Notes: generated from the letters alone by a model not told the origin. DNA of 64,000 bases from Chlorokybus atmophyticus (GCA_009103225.1 RHPI01001965.1:398676-462675), one strand, 5' to 3'. Counted from the first letter of the stretch, positions 50,989 to 62,247 are shown. Numbers and translations are program-made.

Positions 50989-51997
50989 TTGGTATCCAGG
51001 AGCTGGAGGGTGACGTGGGTACTTATAGGGGGCGGCGACCTGCTTTCGGCCAATAAAAAGGCGTCGGCGGCGGCCTCCCATTCGTCCACGCAGCTCAAGC
51101 TTCAAGTTCGCTTCCCTGCGCTACCTCAACGTTGAAGCCACCTATCAAAGAGGCGGCCTCTCCACGTGTGAGGTACCATCACACACGTCGGTGACTTGCC
51201 TGCTTGCCTGCTTGTCAGCTGCTTGCCAGGTGCTTGCCAGGTGCACGTGTGTACTTTTACACACAGTGACTTGCCAGTGCACTATCATTGCTTGCAGTGA
51301 ATGCCTGTCATTGCATGCGGTGATTGCGGCTTGCTGTGTGCCATCACTGTTTGTCATACTTAGTGCACTATCATTGCTTGCAGTGATTGCCTGTCATTGC
51401 ATGCGGTGATTGCTTGTCATTGTGCTTGCCAGTGCATGTCACCATTAGTCACCGTACGGCTTGCCTGTTGCATGCCTGTGGCTTGCCTGTTGCATGCCTG
51501 TGACGTACCTGTGACCTGCCAGTGGCTTTGCCGGGTCGCTTGACCCGGGTCCGTAAGTTCCAAACCAAACTGTTCCCAAACCCTCCCCCTCTGGCTTCGG
51601 CCTGGAGATCGGGACTTGGTTAGAACAGTTGTGGGAAGGTTCTAGGACATTCTGTTCCCAAACCCTGTTAGTCTGAAACCCTCCCCCTCTGGCTTCGGCC
51701 TGGAGATTGGGACTTGGTTGAGGACAACACAGGGTTAGGACATTCTGGTCCCACTCAGACTTGTTCTGTTTGGTGACACTCCAGATCCAACCTTTCCTTA
51801 TTTGCGACTGGTGTGGACTCTGTTTGGGACTTTTACAACTTGAGGTCATTTTGATCCTCTCGTTGAACCTGGTCCATTGGTGAGGTTCTCACCATCCCAT
51901 TCTGCCTGTTTTGCAGACAGACGGAAGAAAACTCGGTGCCCACCTCAAAAGGGGAGAGCTCGGAAAAAGAGCAACCTTCCCGTGAGGAGGAATTTTC
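50989..51997 (+). other. chromovirus leader with primer-binding site and internal repeats
   Basis: TGGTATC at 50990-50996 could pair with the 3' end of initiator-Met tRNA. The leader contains direct repeats: CACTATCATTGCTTGCAGTG and following bases at about 51279 and 51364, and a CCCTCCCCCTCTGGCTTCGG block at about 51580 and 51679. No coding frame is evident before gag. Confidence 0.7.
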
Positions 51998-53092
51998 ATG
52001 GAAGATATTCCGAATCCGGATGATGCACCTGATGAGTCTCAAGCTGCCAAAGCTGCGGAAGCTTCAGTGGATGATAGATCACCTTCTATATTTCCTGAGT
52101 TTTCTATTCACATGACACAGCAGGACTTGATGGAGCATTTCCTTGGCACCTATGATCAGGACCCTCGTGAGGCAATTGTCTCACTCGTGAACTTTCTCTT
52201 CCTTTTGGCAGGAAAAGTTTCAAAGCTCACCACCTTTATGGGGCGAGATTGGGAGGGGCAGATGGGTGAAGGCAAACGTGTTTTGAACATGGTCGAGCGT
52301 CTTCAACGTGCTGATAATGGTCCACCTGTTCAAGCTCTTGCTCGTCCTGCCGAGTTTATTCCCAACAAGCAAGCGGCCATCTTCGACTGGCTTGTGAAGC
52401 TGCGACACCATGTCAACTCCCTTCACATTTCTGAGGAGGGGAAATTGCGTGTAGCTGAGTTGCTGATCCCAAACGATGCTCTGGCAGAGTGGTACCGCCG
52501 TAAGCAACGGGATACAAACCTCGGGCGGGAAGTAAATCAGTTGTGCTCTTGTATGGAGCAGCGCTATGGTGGCGCAGATCCTGCCCAGGTTGCTTGCAAC
52601 CAGCTGCACAACCTGCGTCAGAAAGGGCGTCCGGTTCAGCAGTATATCCAAGATTTTCAATCGTTTGTCAGCAAGATCAATGCTGGCAAACTACCTATCA
52701 GTGATGCTGATCAGCTGGATATGTTCAGGCGTGGCTTGGACACAGATCTCGTGCAGCATGTGGCCGTCAACCCCGCGAGTTTGCAAGAGTGGGCCTCGAC
52801 GGATTTACCAATGCTGATGCAGATGGTTGCTGCTGTGGACAGTGTAAAACGCTCTCACGCCAACATGCAAACCACGGCAAAAGAGGCAGCCCCGGTTTCA
52901 GCTGCAAAGCGCCCGGCCACTGGCAACAAACCTTTTGTGAAAAAGGCGAAACCATCTCATCCTGCTGGCCCCTACAATGCGGCCAAATCCATCATCACTT
53001 GCAGTTTCTGCAAGAAGACAGGTCATGGGGAGGCTAAGTGCTATGCAAAACAGAATGCACAGAAGGCCAAGCAGCAGAGAGACAAGAAATAG
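51998..53092 (+). CDS. gag: gag polyprotein of the chromovirus
   Basis: An intact 364-codon frame (MEDIPNPDDAPDESQ..). The central part carries the retrotransposon-gag capsid region, for example IFDWLVKLRHHVNSL, LIPNDALAEWYRRKQ, QLHNLRQKGRPVQQYIQDFQ and LDMFRRGLDTDLVQHV. A CCHC zinc knuckle (CSFCKKTGHGEAKC) lies at about residues 334-347, followed by a basic tail (KAKQQRDKK). It stops with TAG at 53090-53092; pol is in a different frame. Confidence 0.92.
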   Translation: MEDIPNPDDAPDESQAAKAAEASVDDRSPSIFPEFSIHMTQQDLMEHFLGTYDQDPREAIVSLVNFLFLLAGKVSKLTTFMGRDWEGQMGEGKRVLNMVERLQRADNGPPVQALARPAEFIPNKQAAIFDWLVKLRHHVNSLHISEEGKLRVAELLIPNDALAEWYRRKQRDTNLGREVNQLCSCMEQRYGGADPAQVACNQLHNLRQKGRPVQQYIQDFQSFVSKINAGKLPISDADQLDMFRRGLDTDLVQHVAVNPASLQEWASTDLPMLMQMVAAVDSVKRSHANMQTTAKEAAPVSAAKRPATGNKPFVKKAKPSHPAGPYNAAKSIITCSFCKKTGHGEAKCYAKQNAQKAKQQRDKK

Positions 53093-53246
53093 GAATTGTC
53101 CGTGGTTGGTAGCTTAGTCGAGCAGAACGACTTTAAAAACTCTGTACTTCTTGATAAAGTTTCCTCTCTTTGTGATGTATCAGATGTATTGACTGATATG
53201 AGCACACCACCTGTGTTGACAAATGCAAACGGTTGTGTTTTAATCA

Positions 53247-53693
53247 ATGTCATTCTCTAAATTAGTAACTGCTGTTAAGCGCTTACACGAGTTGCAATTA
53301 GAACATGCTGTCACTGCATGTGTAGTTATCCCTCGATATCATGGCCCATGGTCGCGATTGTTGAAAGGGGGAGAAGTCATCATGCAACTCTCACGCAAAG
53401 ATACAGGAGCTTCACCGTTGCAAGTGATTTTTATCAAGTCTGCTACCAATCACGGCACTCCGACATTAGCTACATCTGATGGTTATTCAGTGCCACTCAA
53501 ATGGAGATTTGAGAGTCAACTTATGGGTACACCATGTACAGCATTGATTGATACTGGTGCAAACCATAACTTTGTTGAACATGCTTGGGTGAAACGTAAT
53601 AACATTCCTTTCACACCAGTCACGTCATATGTACGTGCTGCTGGTTCCACTCTCAATGCAATGGGAGAGGTAAAAGGGCGTTTTGTTATTAAT
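53247..53693 (+). pseudogene. pol: chromovirus protease region, 5' part, interrupted
   Basis: Encodes the aspartic protease of the retrotransposon. The frame contains CTALIDTGANHNFVE with the catalytic DTGA at about 53550-53561 and continues to GRFVIN, where the TRIM-like element enters at 53693. Beyond the insertion the protease continues at 54222 (PAFIVVDIGIPGVDVVLGKQ). The reading frame is broken, so no full-length pol is made from this copy. Confidence 0.88.
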
Positions 53694-54221
53694 TGTAAAG
53701 GTACATTAAATCACCACAAATCGACCATAAAGGCACCAAGTCTTTTGTGGTCGAGTGGGCTCTGAAATTGGTATCGGAGCTTGAGACCCGGGTTCGATTC
53801 CTGCCTTGCACACGAATTCCGCGATCGTTGTTTCTCGATCCAATAACATCGTAAATGGTCACTTTATGAGTGCCATCATCGATGGGTCGCGACTTGCCTA
53901 ATGGCAGTCGCGCCGAACTGACCAGTTCAGTCGGCGCGGCAGGGTGCGACCTGCCTATCGCGGCGACGCGACCTGTGGGGCCGGCAGCGGCGCGCTATGC
54001 GCGCGCTGACCGGTATGGGCCTTAATTGGCCGGTCCTTGGGTGGTGGGGCCGGTGACCGACCCTAAATCAGACCCCTGGGAAGATTCCCCAGCTGATGAG
54101 CGCCAGCTGCCGAGGACGTCAGCGTTCTTAAGTGGGGGGGAATGTAACGGGAAGGTACATTAAATCACCACAAATCGACCATAAAAGCACCAAGTCTTTT
54201 GTGGTCGAGTGGGCTGTGACA
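53694..54221. mobile_element. TRIM-like miniature LTR element nested in protease
   Basis: 528 bp bounded by direct repeats of 74 bp (53694-53767) and 79 bp (54143-54221). The right repeat starts TGTAACGGGAAGG and ends TGTGACA; the left starts TGTAAAGG, lacks 5 bp and ends CTGAAA. The flanking target duplication is perfect: TTAAT at 53689-53693 and 54222-54226. Directly inside the left repeat is TTGGTATCGGAGC (primer-site-like). Directly before the right repeat is AAGTGGGGGGGAA, identical to the purine tract of the host chromovirus. It has no coding capacity. The shared tract and TGTAACGGG end suggest mobilisation by chromovirus enzymes. Confidence 0.93.
53791..53801 (+). promoter_or_regulatory. 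B-box-like sequence inside the TRIM element
   Basis: GGTTCGATTCC matches the RNA polymerase III B box exactly, within a segment resembling a tRNA T-arm (CCGGG..loop..CCTGC). No convincing A box precedes it. This may be a tRNA-derived piece captured next to the primer-binding site. Confidence 0.4.
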
Positions 54222-55560
54222 TTAATGGCCATAAAACCCGACCAGCCTTCATCGTGGTGGATATTGGTATCCCCGGGGTGGATGTTGTTTTAGGGAAACA
54301 ATGGCACATTGAAGCAGCTTTACAATTAGACTCTCGAGCCAATACGTGCACCCTTCGTAAAAGGAAACGTAGGATGACTTTAACAGTGTCTGTACTCGCA
54401 CGTATACCTCGCGATAATGTTCCGCTCCTCTCTGCTATGCAATTGAAACGTTGCATGCGTAAACGTGAGGAAGTATACTTACTGCACTTATGACAAGTGG
54501 AAACACTTGCTGAACAGGCTATTAGTGACCCTGTGGTGCAGTCACTTACGGAACAATACGCAGATGTATTTCAGGATGAACTCCCAGAGTTGCCTCCCGA
54601 TCGAAACATACATCATACCATTCCGTTAGAGGAGGGGGCAAAGCCACCTTGGCGGCCTATATACAGGCGAAGTCCCTTAGAACACGCGGAGATGGAAAAA
54701 CAGCTCAAAGAGTTATTAGACAAAGGTTTAATAACAAAGAGCATATCTCCTTTTGGTGCACCAATTTTGTTTGTGCCCAAAAAGAATGGCAAGCTACGCA
54801 TGTGTATTGATTACCATGCGTTGAACAAGGTCACTGTGAAAAACAGATACCCTTTGCCTCGGATTGATAATTTGTTTGATAAGCTGTCAGGTGCAACAGT
54901 GTTCAGCACGCTGGATTTGACCAGTGGTTATCATCAAATCAAAATCCACCCGTCGGATATACAAAAAACTGCATTTCGCACCCCACTAGGACACTTTGAG
55001 TATAAAGTGTTACCATTTGGGTTAACAAATGCACCGGCTACATTTCAGACAGCAATGAACGCGGTATTTGCTGATGAATTGTACAACTTTGTACTGGTAT
55101 ATCTAGACGACATTATTGTGTTCAGCAAAACCCGGGAGGACCACCACAGGCATGTGGAATTGGTTCTAGCTAAGTTACGCGAACACAAATTCTATGCCAA
55201 CCTGTCCAAATGCAACTTTGCAAAGGATGAACTACCCTTTTTAGGGCATGTGATTGGCAAAGAAGGATTGAAACCAGATCCTCAAAAGGTGTGTGCGGTA
55301 AAGGATTGGCCACCACCCAAGGATGTACATCAGTTACGTGCTTTCTTGGGGCTAGCCAATTATTTCCGCAAGTTCATGCGAGCATATTCTGGCATGGCAA
55401 ATCCTTTAACATCTTTACTAAAAAAAGATGTTAAATTTATATGGACGGAGGCACACGAGGTTGCTTTTACACGCATTAAAGATGCATTAACACAAGCCCC
55501 TGTGTTAGCCTTCCCTGACCACACCAAGCCTTTTGTGGTGATCAGTGCCCCACCATTGGG
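54222..55560 (+). pseudogene. pol: chromovirus protease 3' part and reverse transcriptase
   Basis: After the protease remainder (to about 54490) an in-frame TGA lies at 54491-54493. The reverse transcriptase follows: PPWRPIYRRSPLEHAEMEKQ, GKLRMCIDYHALNKVTVKNR, TVFSTLDLTSGYHQIKIHPS, LPFGLTNAPATFQTAMN, FVLVYLDDIIVFSKTREDHH with intact YLDD at 55099-55110, LGHVIGKEGLKPDP and LRAFLGLANYFRKFM. RT motifs are complete. The frame then runs into a deletion at the start of RNase H (near 55540-55560), after which it is out of frame. Confidence 0.9.
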
Positions 55561-57351
55561 TGTGGGGCAGTCCTTCTACAGGATGACAGACCATGTGCAT
55601 ATGAAAGCAGAAAGTTCATTCCTGCTGAACGTAATTACACAACCACTGAGCAGGAATTGCTCGGGGTGGTGCACGCGCTGCGCACATGGCGTTGCTACTT
55701 GGAAGGGGTGGAGTTTTCAGTGATTACTGATCACAACCCGCTCACATTCTTTCGTACGCAACAAAATCTGTCGAGGCGGCAAGCTATGTGGAATGAATTC
55801 ATTTCTCGTTTCACTTTCACTTGGCAATACTGTCCGGGTCGCACCAATGTGGCGGATCCACTAAGTCGCAGCCCTGCTCTTTTGGCACCTACGCGCTCTC
55901 GAAGTACGCGTAATGTACAATAGCCTGAAGATCCTTTCTTAAAGGAAGTGTCCACAGGTTATAACTCAGATGATTGGTTTAGCAGTCAAACCAACTTGCA
56001 ACAGCTTACTGCTACTAGCAATCTGTGGTATAAAGGGGAGCAGTTGGCAATTCCCAACTCGGGCGACTTGCGTAAGCAATGCTTACATTCAGTGCATGAC
56101 CCGCCGTATGCTGGGCATTTGGGGAAACACAAAACACTCAAATCTGCGCAACAGTTATACTGGTGGCCGTCAATGTCAGCTGACGTGGATCAATATGTTC
56201 GCACATGTGACGTGTGTCAACGTAATAAGCCACTACGACAAAAACAAGCGGGATTGCTTAAACCATTGGCAATTCCAGAACAAAAGTGGGATAGTGTCAG
56301 TATGGATTTAATTACTGACCTACCTGAAACAGCAGCTAAATACACTGCTATTGTGGTTTTTGTCGACCGTTTGACCAAAATGGTGCATTTTGCCTCGTGT
56401 TGCACAACTGTAAGTGCACGGGACTTGGCACATTTATTTGTGTCCACGGTCTTTCGCGTTCACGGTGTACCGCGTGAACTTGTCACAGATCGTGATCCTC
56501 GGTTTGTCTCCAAGTTTTGGCGAGAAGTTTGTGAATTGTTGGGGGTAAAACAAAGCATGTCGACTGCTTTCCACCCGCAAACGGACGGTCAAACTGAGCG
56601 AGCAAATTAAATACTGGAAGAAATGCTTCGCCACTATGTGGCTCCTAATCATGCTGATTGGGACAGGTACTTGCCAATGGCAGAGTTCGCTGTGAACAAC
56701 GCGTGGCAGGAAAGTGTAAAGGAAACCCCATTTTTCTTAAATTATGGGATTCGCCTGAACACACTAGCGTCATTGCGTGTACCTCGCAATGCCCTGACTG
56801 TACCAGCGGCAAAGGAATTTGCCACTGATATGCAAGAAAATTTGGCTCGAGCCAAGCTGTGTCTGTCAGAAGCACAGGACAGGCAAAAAGCTTATGCTGA
56901 TACACATCGAAAAATGGCCACTTTCGATGTTGGCGATAACGTTTTGCTTAACGCAAAGAACATAACCATCAAAGGTACGGGTGCTCGCAAGTTGCTGCCC
57001 CGATGGTTAGGTCCATTCTCCATCACTGTTAGAGTTGGTACGCACGCTTATCGACTGCAATTGCCCCCAAGTGTGCGTATACACAACGTGTTCCATGTAA
57101 ACTTGTTGAAACCTTACCGCTCAGACGGTAGAACACAGCCTCCACCACTGCCAGTTGAGGTGGACAGCGAGCTCGAATACGAGGTGGAAGCTATATTGAA
57201 CCATAAGCTAAATAGTCGAGGACGCGCAACTCGCTATTTGGTGAAATGGAAAGGGTATGGCCCGGAACATAACAGTTGGGAGCCCGACAGGCATCTTACG
57301 CACTGCCGCGAGTTGCTTCGAGCTTATTGGGATTCATGTTCTGTCCCATAA
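55561..57351 (+). pseudogene. pol: chromovirus RNase H, integrase and chromodomain
   Basis: In the shifted frame RNase H resumes (EQELLGVVHALRTWRCYLEG, VITDHNPLTFF, WQYCPGRTNVADPLSR); its first catalytic Asp segment is altered to SAPPLGVG. TAG at 55921-55923 breaks the frame. Integrase follows with a zinc domain (H..H..CDVCQRN), core Asp residues in SMDLITDLP and VTDRDPRFVSKF, and HPQTDGQTERAN with its Glu, then TAA at 56608-56610. After this come the C-terminal GPFSITVRVGTHAYRLQL and a chromodomain at about 57170-57300 (YEVEAILNHK, TRYLVKWKGYGPEHNSWEP), ending at 57351. Confidence 0.9.
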
Positions 57352-57498
57352 ACTGTGGGCTTGGTTTTATGACAGACTGGCAGTGCAGTTTCATTACCAC
57401 CCTGTCATTTCCTGCTATCTCACTGGTTACAATTACTCGAGATCAAGCCTGATCAACTTGAGTTCAACGAGAACGTTGAAAACCTAAGTGGGGGGGAA

Positions 57499-58025
57499 TG
57501 TAACGGGAGCAATAATAATAGGGGTATTATTGCTACCTAAATAACACATTTTGTATGAATAAGTATTTAAATATGCTTATTTATACCTCTTTTCTACGGT
57601 TCCTCGCTTATTGAAGGCTATGATGCTTTATCATAGCTTAAATAAGTCCCAATGGGTGTAGAACCGCTTATTCAAGCCTATTTAATGTCACATTTGATAT
57701 AATGTGATCACTATCTCGTTAGGTACCTTACGATAGGTATCTTTGGATAGATACCTTATTGATAGGTACCTTATCTGAGCTGTGATTGGCTCACGCTAGA
57801 TTTCCTAACTACCCTATTTGTAGGGTCGATGTCTAGTTTTGAGTTAATTATCGAGAGGTATATAGTTGATATACTCTTGATATAAAAGGTCACATCAATC
57901 TGATGTGGGGACTTTTGAGTTCTCTGCTCAGTGGCGGCCACGCCGTTGAAAGGCTTGTCATAGGCGGTGTGGGTGTTGGGGTAGAGGCTTGAAGGGGCAT
58001 CACCGGCGACGGTGGTGCTGTTACA
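57499..58025 (+). repeat. 3' LTR of the chromovirus
   Basis: 527 bp, colinear with the 5' LTR, preceded by the purine tract at 57486-57498. About 11 substitutions separate the two. Confidence 0.95.
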
Positions 58026-59700
58026 CAGCTACCGTTACCGGTATATTGTTGCAGCTGCATACAGTATACACACATATATGTATATACATATATATATATA
58101 TATATGCGCAAGCCATAGATAGGCCGCGGGGTTGATCTTTGCAATGATGAGGTCATGAAATCATTAGGGTTTGTACCAGTGCAAAGTAATGATCGTAACA
58201 CACACCTTGTAAAGTATACATTTGTGTACTGTAAATGGAATCGATCACAACGTACATGATGATGTGTATACCTTTAGCATGCAGCGTGAACGGATTTTTT
58301 TTATTGTCGCCGCGTCCTCAATTGCGTTGGGAGTTATAGCCGCATTGTTAATGATTTGGTTACAACTGTAATCACGATTTGCACATGCTTTTCTCACGAC
58401 CTAACCTTTATTTACGTCAACGCCGGATCCTCAACGTTGTTGAGGATTCGGTGTTTACGATTGTCACCGGCGGAGTGCCATTTGTGACAAGTTGTAACAA
58501 TATTTCGGCTACAGTCATAACATATACACGGATCCGCTGTGAAGTTGACAAAATCCGCAATTTATGTCCGGCATCATTTCAAAGTTGCGGATCTAGCCTG
58601 ACTTGCCAAAACCCACTTCTACCGGTGTTATGGCATGATTGTACGCTCCCAGCACGCTGCACACGTAACCTGAATTCAACATAAACGACACGAACGCATT
58701 CAGACTCGTGATCAGCTTATATCGATCCGCGACGTGCGTATGCAATCGTCAGCGCCATCGAGACTAGCCGCATTGTTCTTGTAAAAATGCAGCAACGCGG
58801 CGGGGCAGGAGGGCGAAACCTTCGGCCATTAGCGGCGGCGCAATTGAGATGACGGCCGCAACTACATTCACTGCTTAACACGTGTATCACTTGAGAGCGC
58901 TAGCGTTAACTATTAGCGTTAACCACTGGTGTTAGATGTTTGTTATGAGCAACTCGCCGGCCAATAGTTGGCGCCGACGAGTATTGCCCATTGTACTACT
59001 TTGCACGCGATGAACAATTTACATTCCTCCTGTTAAATAATTGTCCATACCTACAATTCAAGTTTGGCAAAAACATCGAAGCCATACAATGCGACGCATC
59101 CATCGTTATGAGTATGGTTGACGCGATGAACGTCTGTAAATGCATTCGACATTCTACCTCACCCTCCCAAGCATATATTGGTAGGAAAGAGTTGTAGATG
59201 TGCAGCCTAGTGCACTGTATTGCCAAAGTTGCAAATCACAATATTTGTCATATGTTGTCTGACCGTGGTTGATCCCTTTGCAGATGAACTTTGCACAACG
59301 CTTGTAATATACTGCTAATGCTCAACGCACGGCACGCGCAACGGTTCGTCCTCTACAAGTAATTGGCTGCAATCTACGTAATCGAGCGGCGGCAGCGCTG
59401 CTGAAAGTGGAGCGCATCAGCCGCGCAGCTGTATCTAATGACACCCGCCATTAACGCGGTCACGTTTGGCAAGACTTTATCAACTCCTTGCAACATTCAT
59501 AGATCAACATTGCTGTTGCCAATGTCACCCCAGCTGCCGTCACAAGCTACATTGCTGGGCACTGGACCGACACACACACATTAACAAAGCTTGCATGACG
59601 TCGCAATATGTTTTCCCTGCCGGCCGACTAAATATTGGCAACGGCCGTGCACCTGAGGACGCTAATTTAGACTGTCGTGGCTCAGGCCACCTGTAATCTT
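58026..59700. other. non-coding flank with AT microsatellite and repeat copy B
   Basis: An (AT)n-rich tract lies at about 58070-58105, a composition also seen just before the 5' LTR. Copy B of the dispersed repeat follows at 58985-59160. Short frames here show no domains. Confidence 0.5.
58985..59160. repeat. dispersed repeat, copy B
   Basis: Diverged copy of 49615-49790 in the same orientation. Confidence 0.75.
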
Positions 59701-59732
59701 GATACAGGGACCTAACAGTAACTTTCGTTACT

Positions 59733-60062
59733 GTAAGGCCCTTTTTGTTACAATTTAGTCTTTAACAGTTGACTTTGCCTAACTAACAGGCGCCTGTTAG
59801 TTACCCATCAGGCTCTATCAGGTGACTTTATAGAATAAACAGGCACCTGTTAGTCACACACCAGGCCTTAACAAATGACTTTTTGTAATTTACAGGCAAC
59901 TGTTAGTTACACATCAGGCCTTATTAGGTGACTACAACTAATCAACGGGCACCTGTAACTTACACATCAGTCTTACCTAGGTGACTCAGCCTATGTGACA
60001 GGCACCTTCAGGTTACACACCAGTCCAGCGCAGGCGACTAAGCCTAATTCACAAGCACCAAC
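59733..60062. repeat. minisatellite, exact 53-bp period, about 6 diverged units
   Basis: The phase marker ACAGG or its variants occurs at 59786, 59839, 59892, 59945, 59998 and 60051, exactly 53 bp apart. Units share GGCACCTGTTAGTTACACAT, CAGGC and AGGTGACT, the last partly complementary to the CACCTG block, so each unit is a weak dyad. Units differ by up to about 30%, yet no indel has broken the period. Confidence 0.92.
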
Positions 60063-60419
60063 TAGGTAATTTTCGTCAAAATAAGGCATTCTTCAACAAC
60101 TGAAGGTGACCAATGCCTAACTGTCGTCATATGTATTTGCATAGCTTGACTACACGCGACTGTCACTGACTTCCAGCATTGTTATGTGCCCGTGCTGTGT
60201 ACATGTACCTGAAATGTGTACAGTGTCTCTCAGTCACTTGCCAAGGCTTGTGGTTCGATTATGTGACTCGAATGCAGTTCTGTTGTATATCATAGGGATG
60301 CAAGTATTGATGTGCATGAGCATAATGACGATTGACTGAGCTGGTTTAAGATGCACAACACTCAGTCACAAGAGCCTTGTAGCTATGTACACTACCAGCT
60401 AAACGGACTACCAACTGCG
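60063..60419. other. short non-coding stretch
   Basis: Between the minisatellite and the minus-strand gene's stop codon; nothing further seen. Confidence 0.4.
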
Positions 60420-62247
60420 CTACAGCTCCTCTCCATCATCGCTGGTCTCGTCATTACGGAACAAAGCACCACGCGCTGGGGCCTGTGGAGGAGACGCCGG
60501 AGCTTGCTCTTCCTCCTCAAACGGTTGTGCCAGCCAATCAAATGCCGCTTCTGCCTCAGCGAGCGGGTCACGAGCTGCTGTCTCTTGCGGCCGGCGCCGA
60601 TTGGGATCTTTCAGGTATTCGACACAAGATGCAGTGCGGCGTTTCACAAGGGTGAATGGCTGGAGGGCTGCGTACCGTTGCCTCATCTCCCGCTTCATTG
60701 ACATGATCATGGTGTTGATTTCGCTGAGGTACTCTTCATGTGTGTCTATGCTGGCAGCTAGGAGAGGGTCTCCATCCTTGCCCTTTAGGATGCGCTCCAC
60801 CTGCGTAGTTTACAGGCATGTCTTAGTGGCATCGAAAGCCACTATTCACTGCAACGCGTCTGCAAGCCTGTAGTTTGGGGCTACAGCGTTCCTGAATTGC
60901 TAATGATGGAGTTCAGAGTGCTCACCGTAAGCAACAGGTATGCGAGGTGGTTGACTGTCAGCTGCCGGCGATCAGGTGTAGTGACGGCGTAAGACCAGCA
61001 TTGCACGATCATTTGCCAGATTATGGGATTGCCCCATTCATGGATGTATCTCCTCCGCTCCGGGTCTGCAGTGTCGGTCACCTCAAATCTCCGCCATGAC
61101 TTGTCTGCGACAGTCATACCGACAAGGCATTAGTCACGAAATAGATAGTTCAAGTTGAGCCTGCACCAGGCTAGAATAGTGCCTGTGACTTACTTTGGAG
61201 CGCGTTGCGCATCTGGGCTTTTTGGGTCTCGGGGTCCATTAGGGCGTCGATGTGCCTGATTGAATCGGTTACAATAGGCGAGATGAGTACGTGTGTATGG
61301 AGGCTGAGTAAGAAGGCAGTGTTGCATAGCAGACATGGTGGTGAGGGACCCAACTCACTTGCGCTTGTTGCTGTTAAACAGTGTCCACTTGTACTCCTTC
61401 TCAAGGACATGCTTGATCTTGGTGACGTTCTCAGACCGGACCTGCGTAGCTTTCTTCAGGGCGACACTCCAGTGGAAGGGGCACTCCTTGGGAGTCCAGT
61501 ACACCTCATAGAACTTGGCCGCATCGGCCTCGTCGTCATGGTCGAAGCCAACTACCTGTCACGGGCAGGTTGGTCAGTGTCACGGTGCAGTGCGGTCATG
61601 AAGCATTCACAGCACCTGACACATGACGTTACGAATAGTGTCCTCCTTGGGATAAACGTGGCTCTCTACCCAGTGGCCGTTTATGATTTCAACGACGGCA
61701 TCTCGCAAATGCTGTCCACAGAAGAACAATCCGTTACACACATACACACAGTGTCACAGTGTCACACAGTGCTTACCTCGTTGCCAATCTTCCACTTGCT
61801 TGGGGAAGGGTTGCTGACGGCCGAGGTTGCCACGTCACGGCCAAATGCGTTTGGGTTGGGGGTTCCAATCGACCCTCTGCAAGCACAACCACATGAGTCA
61901 TGCTGCCAGCCATGAAAGATGCAACCCTCACAGTTGCAAAAGAAGAACAACGTGCACAGTGTATCCAGAACGCATGCAGTGAGTCACTGTGCTAGTCATG
62001 ATAGAAGCAAGCATCCAAGTTAGCAGTTGAGCAAGAAGCAACGTGCACAGTGCATCAAGAACGCATGCAGTCTAGCTTGCCCTTGCGACTGCGGTGTCAG
62101 GTGGAGTTGTTGTGATGTGCTGGGCGTTAGCGCGGGGTCTTGCTGCGATTGGTTGGCGACGGTTGCCTGGTTGAACACTGGGGGCAATGTGGACAACTGG
62201 CGCCGACCTCCACGACGAGGTGCACTTACGGATGGACCACGAGGCAT
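60420..62247 (-). CDS. uncharacterised multi-exon protein
   Basis: Unrecognised family. Six exons from about 61876 down to the stop at 60420-60422 fit in phase: SIGTPNPNAFGRDVATSAV; HLRDAVVEIINGHWVESHVY with PKEDTIRNVMCQ; VVGFDHDDEADAAKFYEVYW, then PFHWSVALKKATQVRSENVT and IKHVLEKEYKWTLFNSNKRK; HIDALMDPETQKAQMRNALQ; SWRRFEVTDTADPERRRYIH, PIIWQMIVQCWSYAVTTPDR and LTVNHLAYLLLT; then VERILKGKDGDPLLAASIDT and REMRQRYAALQPFTLVKRRT with an acidic, Pro-rich C-terminus (FEEEEQAPASPPQ). No signal or membrane segment is seen. The first exon is unsettled: ATG 62247 (MPRGPS) has a good GTAAGT donor but the wrong phase, whereas read-through to about 62070 with a GC donor would fit. It is divergent from the gene at 62844. 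Confidence 0.6.

Larger units (their letters stand above)
50462..58025 (+). mobile_element. Ty3/gypsy LTR retrotransposon, chromovirus, defective
   Basis: A 7,564-bp element with 527-bp LTRs (TGTAAC...TTACA), primer-binding site TGGTATC just inside the 5' LTR, gag, a protease-RT-RNaseH-integrase-chromodomain pol region, and purine tract AAGTGGGGGGGAA before the 3' LTR. Flanks read CGGCT before and CAGCT after, a 5-bp target duplication with one difference. The LTRs differ at about 11 positions by hand count, with no indel. Pol is disrupted by an inserted TRIM-like element, in-frame stops and a frameshift at the start of RNase H. Confidence 0.95.

Noticed and set aside
53230-53300. Independent start for the protease frame at 53247
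   Set aside because: Probably pol is expressed by frameshift or readthrough from gag; an internal start is only the first ATG of the open frame.
58379-58684. 101-codon plus-strand frame after the chromovirus
   Set aside because: No domain, no splice partner, repeat-rich context.
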